Part shown: positions 1 through 7,777 of the stretch, piece after piece
Layout: the number at the start of each line of letters is the position of its first letter
Numbering within the stretch: position 1 is the first letter of the stretch
DNA from: Oscillospiraceae bacterium
GTDB taxonomy: Bacteria; Bacillota; Clostridia; Oscillospirales; Ruminococcaceae
DNA length: 42,404 nt
NCBI GenBank assembly: GCA_017436125.1
Contig: JAFSDS010000008.1
Span: forward strand, 1 to 42,404
Reading direction: 5' to 3'
Program-made: the position numbers and the translations under genes
Notes under the pieces: model-generated
The model's database searches: none
The model's input: the letters and a program-made list of their open reading frames with translations, nothing else
What the model was told of the DNA's origin: nothing

Positions 1-762
<762 letters not shown>

Positions 763-782
763 TATTGTATATAATAAAAAAT

Positions 783-814
783 CCGCCGCGGTTTTCCGCG
801 GCGGTATTTTTTTT
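783..814 (+). terminator. Intrinsic terminator of atpD (copy 1 of a repeated hairpin)
   Basis: A perfect 9-bp GC stem, CCGCCGCGG (783-791) and CCGCGGCGG (796-804), with a TTTT loop, followed by TA and a run of T. It is preceded by an A-tract, so it may work in both directions and also serve the leftward small gene ending at 814. Nearly the same sequence recurs at 1316 and 1688. Confidence 0.93.
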
Positions 815-1026
815 TATTTGAACAAATCCGGAATGTTTATCTTCTTTGGAAATTTATTTTCGGTATATTCGCGAAGAACGGAAAAAATGAAATTTTCCAT
901 TGGAAGATTGTTTTCTTTGGCAAGAAGCTCAAGGCGGAAATTTACATCCGGGGTAAGAATTATCGTGATTTCGCGGTTTTTAAGCTTTTCTCCGCCGCAA
1001 AAATGAAGATATCCGTCCTCTGCCAT
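814..1026 (-). CDS. Small ribbon-helix-helix-like protein
   Basis: About 70 residues. The centre has a short beta-strand-like segment (REITIILTP) followed by two predicted helices (DVNFRLELLAKENN, then MENFIFSVLREYTE). That is the layout of Arc/MetJ-type ribbon-helix-helix DNA-binding proteins. The ATG at 1026 is chosen because AAAGGAAG lies just upstream; an upstream GTG at 1056 is possible but lacks a site. It is transcribed divergently from the RHH gene at 1122. GATAACA boxes lie between the two genes, which suggests shared or cross regulation. The RHH assignment rests on pattern only and the biological role is unknown. It could be an antitoxin-like or plasmid-type regulator, but no toxin gene lies beside it. 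Confidence 0.6.
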   Translation of the reverse strand: MAEDGYLHFCGGEKLKNREITIILTPDVNFRLELLAKENNLPMENFIFSVLREYTENKFPKKINIPDLFK

Positions 1027-1048
1027 AAAATCACTTCCTTTAATATAT

Positions 1049-1121
1049 GATAACACTTTGTTAGTATAATTTCAATAATTTTTTGGCTATACTGATAACA
1101 TAAAGTATGCGAGGTGTTATC
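1049..1121. promoter_or_regulatory. Divergent intergenic region with three GATAACA boxes
   Basis: GATAACAC occurs at 1049-1056, GATAACA at 1094-1100, and the inverse GTGTTATC at 1114-1121, the last directly before the GTG start at 1122. A TATACT hexamer (1088-1093) is a possible -10 element for the rightward gene. Short inverted and direct boxes between divergent RHH genes fit the way RHH dimers bind repeated operators. The regulatory role is inferred. Confidence 0.45.
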
Positions 1122-1310
1122 GTGGCAACTAATAAAATTCAAACAGGAATACGTTTTGAGCCGGAAGTGCTTTATAAAATCACATACATTGCTAAGCAAA
1201 ACGTAAGGTCGCTTAATGCCCAGCTCGAATATCTTGCCAAAATGTGCATAAAAGAATACGAAGATGCAAACGGTGAGATTGAAATAGACGAAGAAGAAAT
1301 GTATAAATAA
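1122..1310 (+). CDS. Arc-type ribbon-helix-helix protein
   Basis: A 62-residue protein of the Arc/MetJ-like ribbon-helix-helix superfamily: a strand with alternating residues (KIQTGIRFEP), then helix A (EVLYKITYIAKQN), a turn (VRSLN) and helix B (AQLEYLAKMCIKEYEDANG), with an acidic tail. Proteins of this form bind DNA as dimers and are common on clostridial mobile elements. The GTG at 1122 is preferred because GAGGTG (1111-1116) sits 5 nt upstream; an in-frame ATG at 1107 has no such site. It has its own terminator and is divergent from the smaller RHH gene. Family is fairly sure; the regulated target is unknown. Confidence 0.8.
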   Translation: MATNKIQTGIRFEPEVLYKITYIAKQNVRSLNAQLEYLAKMCIKEYEDANGEIEIDEEEMYK

Positions 1311-1315
1311 AAAAT

Positions 1316-1343
1316 CCGCCGCGGTTTTTCCGCGGCATTTTTA
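1316..1343 (+). terminator. Intrinsic terminator after the RHH gene (copy 2 of the repeated hairpin)
   Basis: GCCGCGG (1318-1324) and CCGCGGC (1330-1336) with a T5 loop and an ATTTTTA tail. This copy lacks the outer GG on the right arm but otherwise matches the terminators at 783 and 1688. Confidence 0.85.
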
Positions 1344-1357
1344 CTTTTAAAGATAGG

Positions 1358-1420
1358 TTTAAAAAAGCATTGATTTATTATATAATAGGTCAATTTATCC
1401 CTAATGTCAATAGGTCAATT
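1358..1420 (+). promoter_or_regulatory. Promoter and direct-repeat operator of the XRE gene
   Basis: TATAAT at 1381-1386 with TTTAAA at 1358-1363, 17 bp apart. The 12-bp sequence AATAGGTCAATT occurs twice, at 1384-1395 and 1409-1420. The first copy overlaps the -10 and start region. This is the usual place for autorepressor binding by a small Cro/CI-like protein. Binding is inferred. Confidence 0.5.
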
Positions 1421-1447
1421 CGCCATAATATAACTGAGGTGTTTATT

Positions 1448-1681
1448 ATGAGCAGACTTAAAGATTTGAGAAAAGAACGGGGATATACACAGGTTAAAAT
1501 GCAGATGCTTACCGGAATAGACCAAAGCGATTATTCAAAAATCGAAAGGGGAATCCGGTATTACACATTTGAGCAATGCATAAATATTGCAAAAGCGCTT
1601 GATACAAGCATGGATTATCTTGCAGGGCTTACGGATGAGAAAAAACCTTATCCAAGAAGCAATAATAGTGATAATAAATAA
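1448..1681 (+). CDS. XRE-family (Cro/CI-like) helix-turn-helix protein
   Basis: A 77-residue DNA-binding protein. Residues 3-65 form an HTH_3 domain: LKDLRKERGYTQVKMQMLTG, then IDQSDYSKIERGIRYYTFEQ and CINIAKALDTSMDYLAGL. The tail is short, basic and polar. The ATG at 1448 follows TGAGGT (1435-1440), and no upstream start has a better site. Such single-domain proteins are typical repressors of mobile elements or small operons. Here the gene stands alone between two copies of a terminator, with duplicated AATAGGTCAATT boxes at its promoter. Target genes other than itself are not evident. Confidence 0.85.
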   Translation: MSRLKDLRKERGYTQVKMQMLTGIDQSDYSKIERGIRYYTFEQCINIAKALDTSMDYLAGLTDEKKPYPRSNNSDNK

Positions 1682-1687
1682 AAAAAT

Positions 1688-1720
1688 CCGCCGCGGTTTT
1701 CCGCGGCGGTATTTTTTTAT
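1688..1720. terminator. Bidirectional intrinsic terminator (copy 3 of the repeated hairpin)
   Basis: CCGCCGCGG (1688-1696), TTTT loop, CCGCGGCGG (1701-1709), then TATTTTTTT; preceded by seven A. The core is identical to the atpD terminator at 783. It lies between the converging XRE gene and the ECF S-component gene and can serve both. Confidence 0.92.
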
Positions 1721-1727
1721 GCAGTTT

Positions 1728-2357
1728 TTATTTAAGCTTGGTTCCGCAATACCCGCATTTTTCGTCGTTTTCGGTGATGGGCGCTTTGCAGTATGGGCAG
1801 CGCAGCTCCTTCGGTTCGGAAGATTTTTTTACCTTCGAAGGTTCGGCTACGATTTTACGGATGGGCGGCAAAATATTCGGCAAAATAGCGCCGAATATAA
1901 ATGCTATGATAACACCGGCGATAATTCTCGGAACTATTCCGCCGAAGACATAGGCAAAGGAATAATAACCGTAAATTTTGGAATCGATATACATCGCCGC
2001 AGTGTTGAGCGCCGTTACGATAAGTGCACTCGAAATGGTGATGAACTGGGTCTGCTTAAAGCTCATATCAAATTTGTGGTGTTTTGCATAAAGACCGATG
2101 AGCAGTCCCCGGACACCCGCAGGTATTATCCAGAGCAGGGTCGTTGCGGAAAATCCGTAGGTGAGCATCTGGTTGGTAAAAGAACCCAAAAGTCCGATGA
2201 GCATGCCGTCAACTGGTCCGAAAAGGGCCGCTCCGACAATGATCGGAAGGCTGTCGAGGGTGAATTTCATGTTGCCAAGATTGATGGTGGCAACAAGGCT
2301 GAGCACCACATACATTGCAATGAGCATTGCATTGGTAACAAGGCGTTTCGGTTTCAT
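1728..2357 (-). CDS. ECF-transporter substrate-binding (S) component, folate-type, with C-terminal zinc ribbon
   Basis: A 209-residue integral membrane protein. Residues 1-170 have the six-helix form of energy-coupling-factor S components. The segment NLGNMKFTLDSLPIIVGAAL and the following GPVDGMLIGLLGSF resemble the folate-type (FolT-like) group. Such proteins capture a vitamin and hand it to a shared EcfAA'T module, which is not in this window. After a basic linker the last 25 residues form a zinc ribbon, CPYC-KAPITENDEK-CGYC. This tail is unusual for S components. The gene lies 36 bp after ychF and is probably co-transcribed with it. The exact substrate cannot be fixed from sequence. Confidence 0.8.
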   Translation of the reverse strand: MKPKRLVTNAMLIAMYVVLSLVATINLGNMKFTLDSLPIIVGAALFGPVDGMLIGLLGSFTNQMLTYGFSATTLLWIIPAGVRGLLIGLYAKHHKFDMSFKQTQFITISSALIVTALNTAAMYIDSKIYGYYSFAYVFGGIVPRIIAGVIIAFIFGAILPNILPPIRKIVAEPSKVKKSSEPKELRCPYCKAPITENDEKCGYCGTKLK

Positions 2358-2393
2358 GGTATCTGCGCCTCCTTAAGTTGCAGTATTAAATTT

Positions 2394-3488
2394 TTATACA
2401 TTAAACAGGAATTCGACGACATCGCCGTCCTGCATAACATATTCTTTGCCTTCGCTTTTCATAAGGCCTTTTTCTTTTGCGGCGTTCCAGGAGCCGAGGG
2501 CAATAAGGTCGTCATATTTGACGATCTCCGCACGGATAAAGCCTTTTTCAAAGTCGGAATGGATGGCGCCGGCGGCTTTGGGAGCCTTGGTGCCTTTTTT
2601 GATGGTCCATGCGCGGACCTCTTTTTTGCCCGCGGTAAGATAGCTCATAAGACCGAGAAGGTCATAGCTTGCTTTGATCATTCGGTCAAGGCCGGATTCT
2701 TCAAGGTTGATTTCCGCAAGGAACTCTTTTTTCTCATCGGGATCCATATCGGAAATTTCTTCCTCGAATTTTGCGCAAACGGGCATGACGGCGGAGTTTT
2801 CGGATTTTGCGATTTCTTCGACGAATTTATAGTTTTCGTTGGATTCAACGCCGTTTATAAAATCGTCCTCGCTCATGTTTGCGGCATAGATGATGGGTTT
2901 GTTGGAAAGAAGGGGAATGGCGGAGATGATTTCTTTCTCCTCATCATCACAGTCGAATGCGCGGGCGGATTTACCCTCTTCAAGGTGCTCTTTAAGGCGT
3001 TTGAGAAGTGCAAGCTCATCCGCAAGGCTGCGGTCGCCCTTCATATCTTTTTCAACTTTTGCAATGCGGCGGTCAAGGATCTCGATATCGGAGAAGATAA
3101 GTTCAAGGTTGATAACTTCGATATCGCGGCCGGCGTTTACGCTTCCGTCAACGTGGATTACGTTATCATCGCTGAAGCAGCGGACAACATGGATAAGAGC
3201 GTCAACTTCGCGGATATTTGCAAGGAATTTGTTGCCAAGTCCTTCACCTTTTGCTGCGCCTTTAACAAGACCGGCGATGTCAACAAATTCAACGGTTGCG
3301 GGGGTATATTTTTCCGGTTCATAAATTTCCGCAAGTTTATCAAGGCGGGGTTCCGGAACGGCAACAATACCTACGTTGGGTTCAATGGTGCAAAAGGGAT
3401 AGTTTGCTGCCTGGGCGCCTGCGTTGGTGATTGCATTAAAAAGGGTGGACTTACCTACGTTCGGAAGTCCGATCATTCCGAGTTTCAT
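2394..3488 (-). CDS. ychF: Redox-regulated ATPase YchF (Obg-family P-loop NTPase)
   Basis: A 364-residue conserved P-loop protein that binds ribosomes and prefers ATP over GTP. It shows G1 GLPNVGKST (residues 7-15), G3 DIAGLVKG (70-77), and the altered G4 motif NMSED, which replaces NKxD and underlies the ATP preference of this family. A coiled-coil insertion occupies the middle, and the C-terminal TGS domain ends DGDVVEFLFNV. Length and motifs match the family with no damage. The ATG at 3488 follows AAAGGACG. It heads a leftward pair with the ECF S-component gene and is divergent from the two-component system. Confidence 0.97.
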   Translation of the reverse strand: MKLGMIGLPNVGKSTLFNAITNAGAQAANYPFCTIEPNVGIVAVPEPRLDKLAEIYEPEKYTPATVEFVDIAGLVKGAAKGEGLGNKFLANIREVDALIHVVRCFSDDNVIHVDGSVNAGRDIEVINLELIFSDIEILDRRIAKVEKDMKGDRSLADELALLKRLKEHLEEGKSARAFDCDDEEKEIISAIPLLSNKPIIYAANMSEDDFINGVESNENYKFVEEIAKSENSAVMPVCAKFEEEISDMDPDEKKEFLAEINLEESGLDRMIKASYDLLGLMSYLTAGKKEVRAWTIKKGTKAPKAAGAIHSDFEKGFIRAEIVKYDDLIALGSWNAAKEKGLMKSEGKEYVMQDGDVVEFLFNV

Positions 3489-3648
3489 AACTTAAAACGT
3501 CCTTTTCTTTTATTATTTTCAATATCAAAAGCAAGTTTCGATAATATAACATCATAATTATACAGCAAATCGGGGAATTAACAAGAGAAATTCTGAAAAA
3601 ATCCAAAAAATGTTCAAATAGTGTTAACTATTCTGCCAAAAAATGCGC

Positions 3649-3654
3649 TATAAT
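3649..3654 (+). promoter_or_regulatory. Probable -10 element of the two-component operon
   Basis: A perfect TATAAT about 98 bp upstream of the response regulator start. No good -35 is seen, so the promoter may depend on an activator. The rest of the 3489-3751 gap holds AT-rich sequence and the Shine-Dalgarno AGAGGAGG before 3752. Confidence 0.4.
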
Positions 3655-3751
3655 ATATATTAAATAATGATATTCTCATATATACCGCCCTTTTTCGAGC
3701 GGCACCATAAAACATAAAATTTTTTCCATCACACAGAGGAGGACGACATAA

Positions 3752-4447
3752 ATGGCAAATGCAAAAATTCTTGTTGCAGACGACGACAGAAATATCTGTG
3801 AGCTTTTAAGGATCTATCTTGAAAAAGAGGGATATTCCGTTGTTCTTGCGGGCAACGGCGAAGAAGCTCTTGAAAAATTTGATGCGGAAAACCCGGATAT
3901 CATTCTTCTTGATGTTATGATGCCGAAGCTTGACGGCTGGCAGGTATGCCGCGAACTTCGCAAAAAATCCGAATGCCCCATTATCATGATCACCGCAAAA
4001 GGCGAAACTTTTGATAAGGTTCTCGGTCTTGAACTGGGAGCGGACGACTATGTTGTAAAACCCTTTGAACCTAAAGAGATCGTTGCAAGGGTAAAGGCCG
4101 TTCTTCGCCGCACCGGTAAAGCAAACGCGGAAAACGATAAAAAGGAAGTTAATTTTGATAAGCTCACCGTAAATATGACAAAATATGAGCTTAAAGTTGA
4201 CGGAAAAGTTGTTGATACCCCGCCAAAAGAGCTTGAACTTCTTTTCCACCTTGCATCCAACCCCAACAGAGTTTATACCCGCGACCAGCTTCTTGATGAA
4301 GTTTGGGGCTTTGAATATTACGGAGATTCCAGAACCGTTGACGTTCATATAAAGCGCCTTCGCGAAAAACTCGAGGGTGTTTCCGAAAAATGGAGCCTTA
4401 AAACCGTTTGGGGCGTCGGATATAAATTTGAAACGAAAGATGACTGA
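3752..4447 (+). CDS. OmpR/PhoB-family response regulator
   Basis: A 231-residue cytoplasmic transcription factor. The receiver domain (1-118) has the acidic pocket D10-D11-D12, phospho-acceptor D54 in LLDVMMP, T81 and K103 (VVKPF). The C-terminal winged-helix domain (about 135-228) carries PPKELELLFHLASNPNRVYTR and the recognition-helix region SRTVDVHIKRLREKL. It is directly followed, after 2 nt, by the histidine kinase that should phosphorylate it. The htrA-type gene just downstream makes an envelope-stress role plausible, as in CssRS or CiaRH systems, but this is inferred from order only. Confidence 0.95.
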   Translation: MANAKILVADDDRNICELLRIYLEKEGYSVVLAGNGEEALEKFDAENPDIILLDVMMPKLDGWQVCRELRKKSECPIIMITAKGETFDKVLGLELGADDYVVKPFEPKEIVARVKAVLRRTGKANAENDKKEVNFDKLTVNMTKYELKVDGKVVDTPPKELELLFHLASNPNRVYTRDQLLDEVWGFEYYGDSRTVDVHIKRLREKLEGVSEKWSLKTVWGVGYKFETKDD

Positions 4448-4449
4448 AT

Positions 4450-5937
4450 ATGTCAAAATTAAAGCAAAGTTTAAAAAAATCGCTGTTTAACCGGTATTTT
4501 GCCATTTGTTCTGCGGTAACTCTTGCAACTCTTACCCTTATGGGCGGACTTGTTATCGGTTTTTCTGCAACATACTTTAGCGAAACGAGCCAGGACAGCC
4601 TTAGAAAAAACGCCGAACAGGCCGCAGCCATAACTCTTACAGGCATGGCGGAATATGATTATCAGAGAGTTCCGGTCTCAACGGTGCGCAACGGCTACAG
4701 AATAATTTCATCAACGACGGAATCGGATATTTTTCTTGTTAACCTTGACGGAAAGACCCTTATCTGTTCCGAAGGGGAAAACTGTAACCACAGGACCTTT
4801 GTTATTCCGGAGGATATAATGGAGGAGGCTGTTTCCGGCGAATATGACGGAAGCGGAACCCTCGGCGGTATCTATGAGGCCTCTCACTATATCGTAGGTA
4901 TTCCGATAAAGCATCACGATATTCCGATAGCGGTTCTTTTTGCGGCAACGGAAGCAACAGATGTGTGGTTCTTCATAATGGACCTTATAGACGTTATTTT
5001 CTTCTGTGCGCTTATTGCAACGGCGGTTTCTTCCATAGCGATTTATTTTGTCACCAACAAGATGACAAAACCTCTTCGCGAAATGGCCGCGGCAGCAAAA
5101 AGCTTTTCCACCGGAGATTTTACCGTCCGCGTTCCTGCAGAAGGAGAGGACGAAATTGCCCAGCTGGCCCGCTCCTTCAACCATATGGCGGATTCCATGG
5201 CGGACCTTGAATCCGTAAGGAGAAGCTTTATCGCAAATGTTTCCCATGAACTTAAAACACCGATGATGACCATAGGCGGGTTTATCGACGGAATTCTTGA
5301 CGGAACCGTTCCTCCTGAAAAACATAAACAGTATCTGGGAATCGTTTCAGAAGAAGTAAAGCGGCTCTCAAGAATGGTAAAATCCATGCTCAGCATCGCA
5401 AGGATCGAAGCAGGGGATATGAAACTTAATCCCTCGAATTTTGATATAAACGAGCTTGTATGCAGAACGGTTTTTGCCTTTGAACAGAAGATAGAAGAAA
5501 AACAGCTTGAGATAATGGGTCTTGAATCCGACGAAGTTTTTGTAAATGCAGACAGTGACCTTATTCATCAGGTAATATATAACCTTATTGATAATGCGGT
5601 AAAATTTGTTAACGAAGGCGGATGCATTTCTTTCTCCTATGCGGTAAAAGACGGAAGTGTTTTTGTTTCCGTAAAAAATACCGGAGCGGGCATTGCCCAG
5701 CAGGAACTTCCGAGGCTTTTCGACAGATTCTATAAAACCGATAAATCAAGAAGCCTTGATAAAACCGGTGTTGGACTTGGACTTTATATCGTCCAGACCA
5801 TTGTTAACCAGCATAAAGGTGACCTTCTTGTAAAAAGCGTTGAGGGTGAATATACAGAATTTACTTTCTCGGTTCCGGCGGCGGATTCAAAAGCGCTTAA
5901 AGAAAAGAATAAACGCAAATCACTTGATGAAACCTGA
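4450..5937 (+). CDS. Membrane sensor histidine kinase
   Basis: A 495-residue kinase. The first membrane helix is at about 16-40. An extracytoplasmic sensor of about 125 residues follows, containing two cysteines (LICSEGENCNH), then a second helix (about 172-200), a HAMP linker (TKPLREMAAAAKSFSTGDF) and a HisKA domain with phospho-acceptor H266 in VSHELKTP. The HATPase_c domain has the N box NLIDNAVKF, the G1 box GAGIAQ, the F box LFDRFYK and the G2 box GVGLGLYI. All catalytic boxes are intact. Its start is 2 nt from the regulator stop, so the pair is translationally coupled. The sensed signal is unknown. Confidence 0.95.
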   Translation: MSKLKQSLKKSLFNRYFAICSAVTLATLTLMGGLVIGFSATYFSETSQDSLRKNAEQAAAITLTGMAEYDYQRVPVSTVRNGYRIISSTTESDIFLVNLDGKTLICSEGENCNHRTFVIPEDIMEEAVSGEYDGSGTLGGIYEASHYIVGIPIKHHDIPIAVLFAATEATDVWFFIMDLIDVIFFCALIATAVSSIAIYFVTNKMTKPLREMAAAAKSFSTGDFTVRVPAEGEDEIAQLARSFNHMADSMADLESVRRSFIANVSHELKTPMMTIGGFIDGILDGTVPPEKHKQYLGIVSEEVKRLSRMVKSMLSIARIEAGDMKLNPSNFDINELVCRTVFAFEQKIEEKQLEIMGLESDEVFVNADSDLIHQVIYNLIDNAVKFVNEGGCISFSYAVKDGSVFVSVKNTGAGIAQQELPRLFDRFYKTDKSRSLDKTGVGLGLYIVQTIVNQHKGDLLVKSVEGEYTEFTFSVPAADSKALKEKNKRKSLDET

Positions 5938-6052
5938 AAAAATGATATTTTTCAGCAAAAAATTTAAAAATTCAATGGTTGTTTAATATTATTTAACAAT
6001 TTAGGGTTAAAATAAACAGCATAAGATATTTCCCCCGAAAGAGGTAGCTCAC

Positions 6053-7570
6053 ATGGATGAACTTGAAAGAAACGAAATAAACGAAAATCCCGCAGAGGAA
6101 GTTAAGGAAGAGGCGCAGGCTCCGGAAAGAAATACCAACGCTCCCTCCGGCTGGACCTATTCCGCAAACACCAACCAGTATGTTTCCTGGGACGGAAACG
6201 GCGACCCCAACAGCGCCCAATGGAATCCCGGCCAGCAGCAGAGAGCGGAACAGCAGCCTCCCCGCCAGGAATACGGAACCCGCTATGGATATTACGGCGG
6301 TCCCCAGCAGACGAATTATTACAGCAATAACGGCGGAAATTACCAGTGGGATTTCAATAAATACGAAAGTGTTGAACAAAACGCTGCCCAAAAGAAAAAA
6401 TCTTCCGGAAAAGGCTTTAGGGTTTTTCTTGCAATAATCGGAATTTTGCTTGCAATATGCCTTGTATCCCTTTCTTCCGTTGGTATTTACCGCTTTATAA
6501 CCGAAGAAAGCGGCTTTGTTCCGAAAGAGCCTGAAGGCAGTATAGGATTTATCGGCGGAGAAGAAAACGAGGATTTTGTTGCGCCGGATATCAGTCTTCA
6601 CGATATCCCGAAGGAAGAAACTGTTTCCACCGACGGAAAACTTTCCGCAACCGAAGTTTATAAAATGGCAAGCCCCTCCGTTGTCGGTGTTGTTCAGTAT
6701 CAGTACAGCTATTCCTTTGAAGCAACCGGTTCCGGTTCCGGAATCGTCCTCAGCGACGACGGATACATCGTTACCAATGCCCACGTTATTGAAGGCGCGG
6801 AAATGGTAAAAGTTGTTCTTTATAATGAAGAAGAATATGAAGCAACAATAATCGGCGCCGATAACCAAACCGATATTGCTGTCCTTAAAATCGAAGCGGA
6901 AAATCTTGTTGAAGCAGAATTTGGCGATTCCGCACAGGTTGAGATAGGCGAAGTTGTTTATGCCCTTGGAAACCCGGGCGGACTTAGCCTTCAGTCCAGC
7001 TTTACCGACGGTATCGTCAGCGGCCTTAACCGCGTTATTACAACCGATGACAGCATTTATTCCATGACCGTTCTCCAGACCAGCGCGGCAATCAACCCGG
7101 GCAACTCCGGAGGCGCGCTTATCAATGAATACGGCCAGGTCATCGGCATCACAAGTTCCAAGATCATTTCCACCGACTATGAAGGCATCGGTTTTGCTAT
7201 TCCCACCGAACTTGCAAAACCCATTATTGAAGAGATTATCACCAACGGCTATGTTTCCGGAAGAGCAAGACTCGGTATCACCGGAACGACCATAGATTCC
7301 GTAACCGCAAGATATTATGATGTTCCCGAAGGTGTACAGATAATCACCATCGAAGAGGATGGCTGTCTTTACGGAACGGACGCAAAAGTCGGCGATATTA
7401 TCATCGGATACAATGATGAAGAGGTAACAAGCATGGAGGACCTTCAGGGATACCTTTCCGAAAGCTCCCCCGGAGATGAAGTTGAACTTACCATCTACCG
7501 CTATTCCGCAACAAGAATGAATGACCTTACTTTTACGGTTACCGTTACCCTTGCTGAAAATAAAGGCTGA
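6053..7570 (+). CDS. htrA: HtrA/DegP-type membrane-anchored serine protease with PDZ domain
   Basis: A 505-residue S1C protease for quality control of exported proteins. Residues 1-120 are a cytoplasmic, disordered, Q/N/Y/P-rich region with aromatic motifs (GWTYSANTNQYVSWDG). A membrane helix at about 123-147 anchors the enzyme. The trypsin-like domain follows, with the triad H244 (TNAHVIE), D274 (NQTDIAV) and S352 (NPGNSGGAL). A single PDZ domain (about 400-500) includes VGDIIIGYNDEEV. It has a good site, GAGGTAG, upstream of 6053. It sits right after a two-component system and before two foldase genes, forming an envelope-folding neighbourhood. Confidence 0.95.
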   Translation: MDELERNEINENPAEEVKEEAQAPERNTNAPSGWTYSANTNQYVSWDGNGDPNSAQWNPGQQQRAEQQPPRQEYGTRYGYYGGPQQTNYYSNNGGNYQWDFNKYESVEQNAAQKKKSSGKGFRVFLAIIGILLAICLVSLSSVGIYRFITEESGFVPKEPEGSIGFIGGEENEDFVAPDISLHDIPKEETVSTDGKLSATEVYKMASPSVVGVVQYQYSYSFEATGSGSGIVLSDDGYIVTNAHVIEGAEMVKVVLYNEEEYEATIIGADNQTDIAVLKIEAENLVEAEFGDSAQVEIGEVVYALGNPGGLSLQSSFTDGIVSGLNRVITTDDSIYSMTVLQTSAAINPGNSGGALINEYGQVIGITSSKIISTDYEGIGFAIPTELAKPIIEEIITNGYVSGRARLGITGTTIDSVTARYYDVPEGVQIITIEEDGCLYGTDAKVGDIIIGYNDEEVTSMEDLQGYLSESSPGDEVELTIYRYSATRMNDLTFTVTVTLAENKG

Positions 7571-7600
7571 TAACTATTTTCTTCCTTAATAAAGTAAAAA

Positions 7601-7632
7601 AGCCCTTTGCCTTGAAGCAAAGGGCTTTTTTC
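7601..7632 (+). terminator. Intrinsic terminator after the HtrA gene
   Basis: A 10-bp stem, AGCCCTTTGC (7601-7610) and GCAAAGGGCT (7617-7626), followed by a T-run and preceded by an A-tract. Confidence 0.93.
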
Positions 7633-7676
7633 GTGCAATAAGGGATGAAATTAACAATTTGTTTTATAATAAACTC

Positions 7677-7705
7677 TTGAAAAGTTCTGTGTTACACTAT
7701 ATAAT
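7677..7705 (+). promoter_or_regulatory. Sigma-A-type promoter of the first foldase gene
   Basis: TTGAAA (7677-7682) and TATAAT (7700-7705) separated by 17 bp. Transcription should start near 7712, giving a leader of about 65 nt with a strong hairpin. Confidence 0.8.
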
Positions 7706-7718
7706 ATATATTTGTCAT

Positions 7719-7749
7719 ACTGTGGTCCAAAAGGATTTTGGACCGCGGT
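7719..7749 (+). promoter_or_regulatory. 14-bp hairpin in the 5' leader of the foldase gene
   Basis: Bases 7719-7732 pair with 7736-7749 without a mismatch (three are G-U pairs) around a GGA loop; the core is GGTCCAAAA/TTTTGGACC. No T-run follows, so it is not a terminator. It starts within about 10 nt of the predicted transcript end. It may stabilise the mRNA or be a protein-binding site. The function is inferred. Confidence 0.65.
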
Positions 7750-7777
7750 TCAATTAAAAAAACAAGGATGGTTCATT

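Noticed and set aside
814-1310. Toxin-antitoxin pair from the two RHH genes
   Set aside because: Both proteins look like DNA-binding RHH folds and the genes are divergent; no toxin-like partner (RelE, MazF, Fic, HicA) is present.
1587-3557. Long plus-strand open frame opposite ychF and the ECF gene
   Set aside because: Composition is F/C/G-rich with no domain, and it lies antisense to two genes with clear motifs. It arises because codon bias leaves few stops on the opposite strand.
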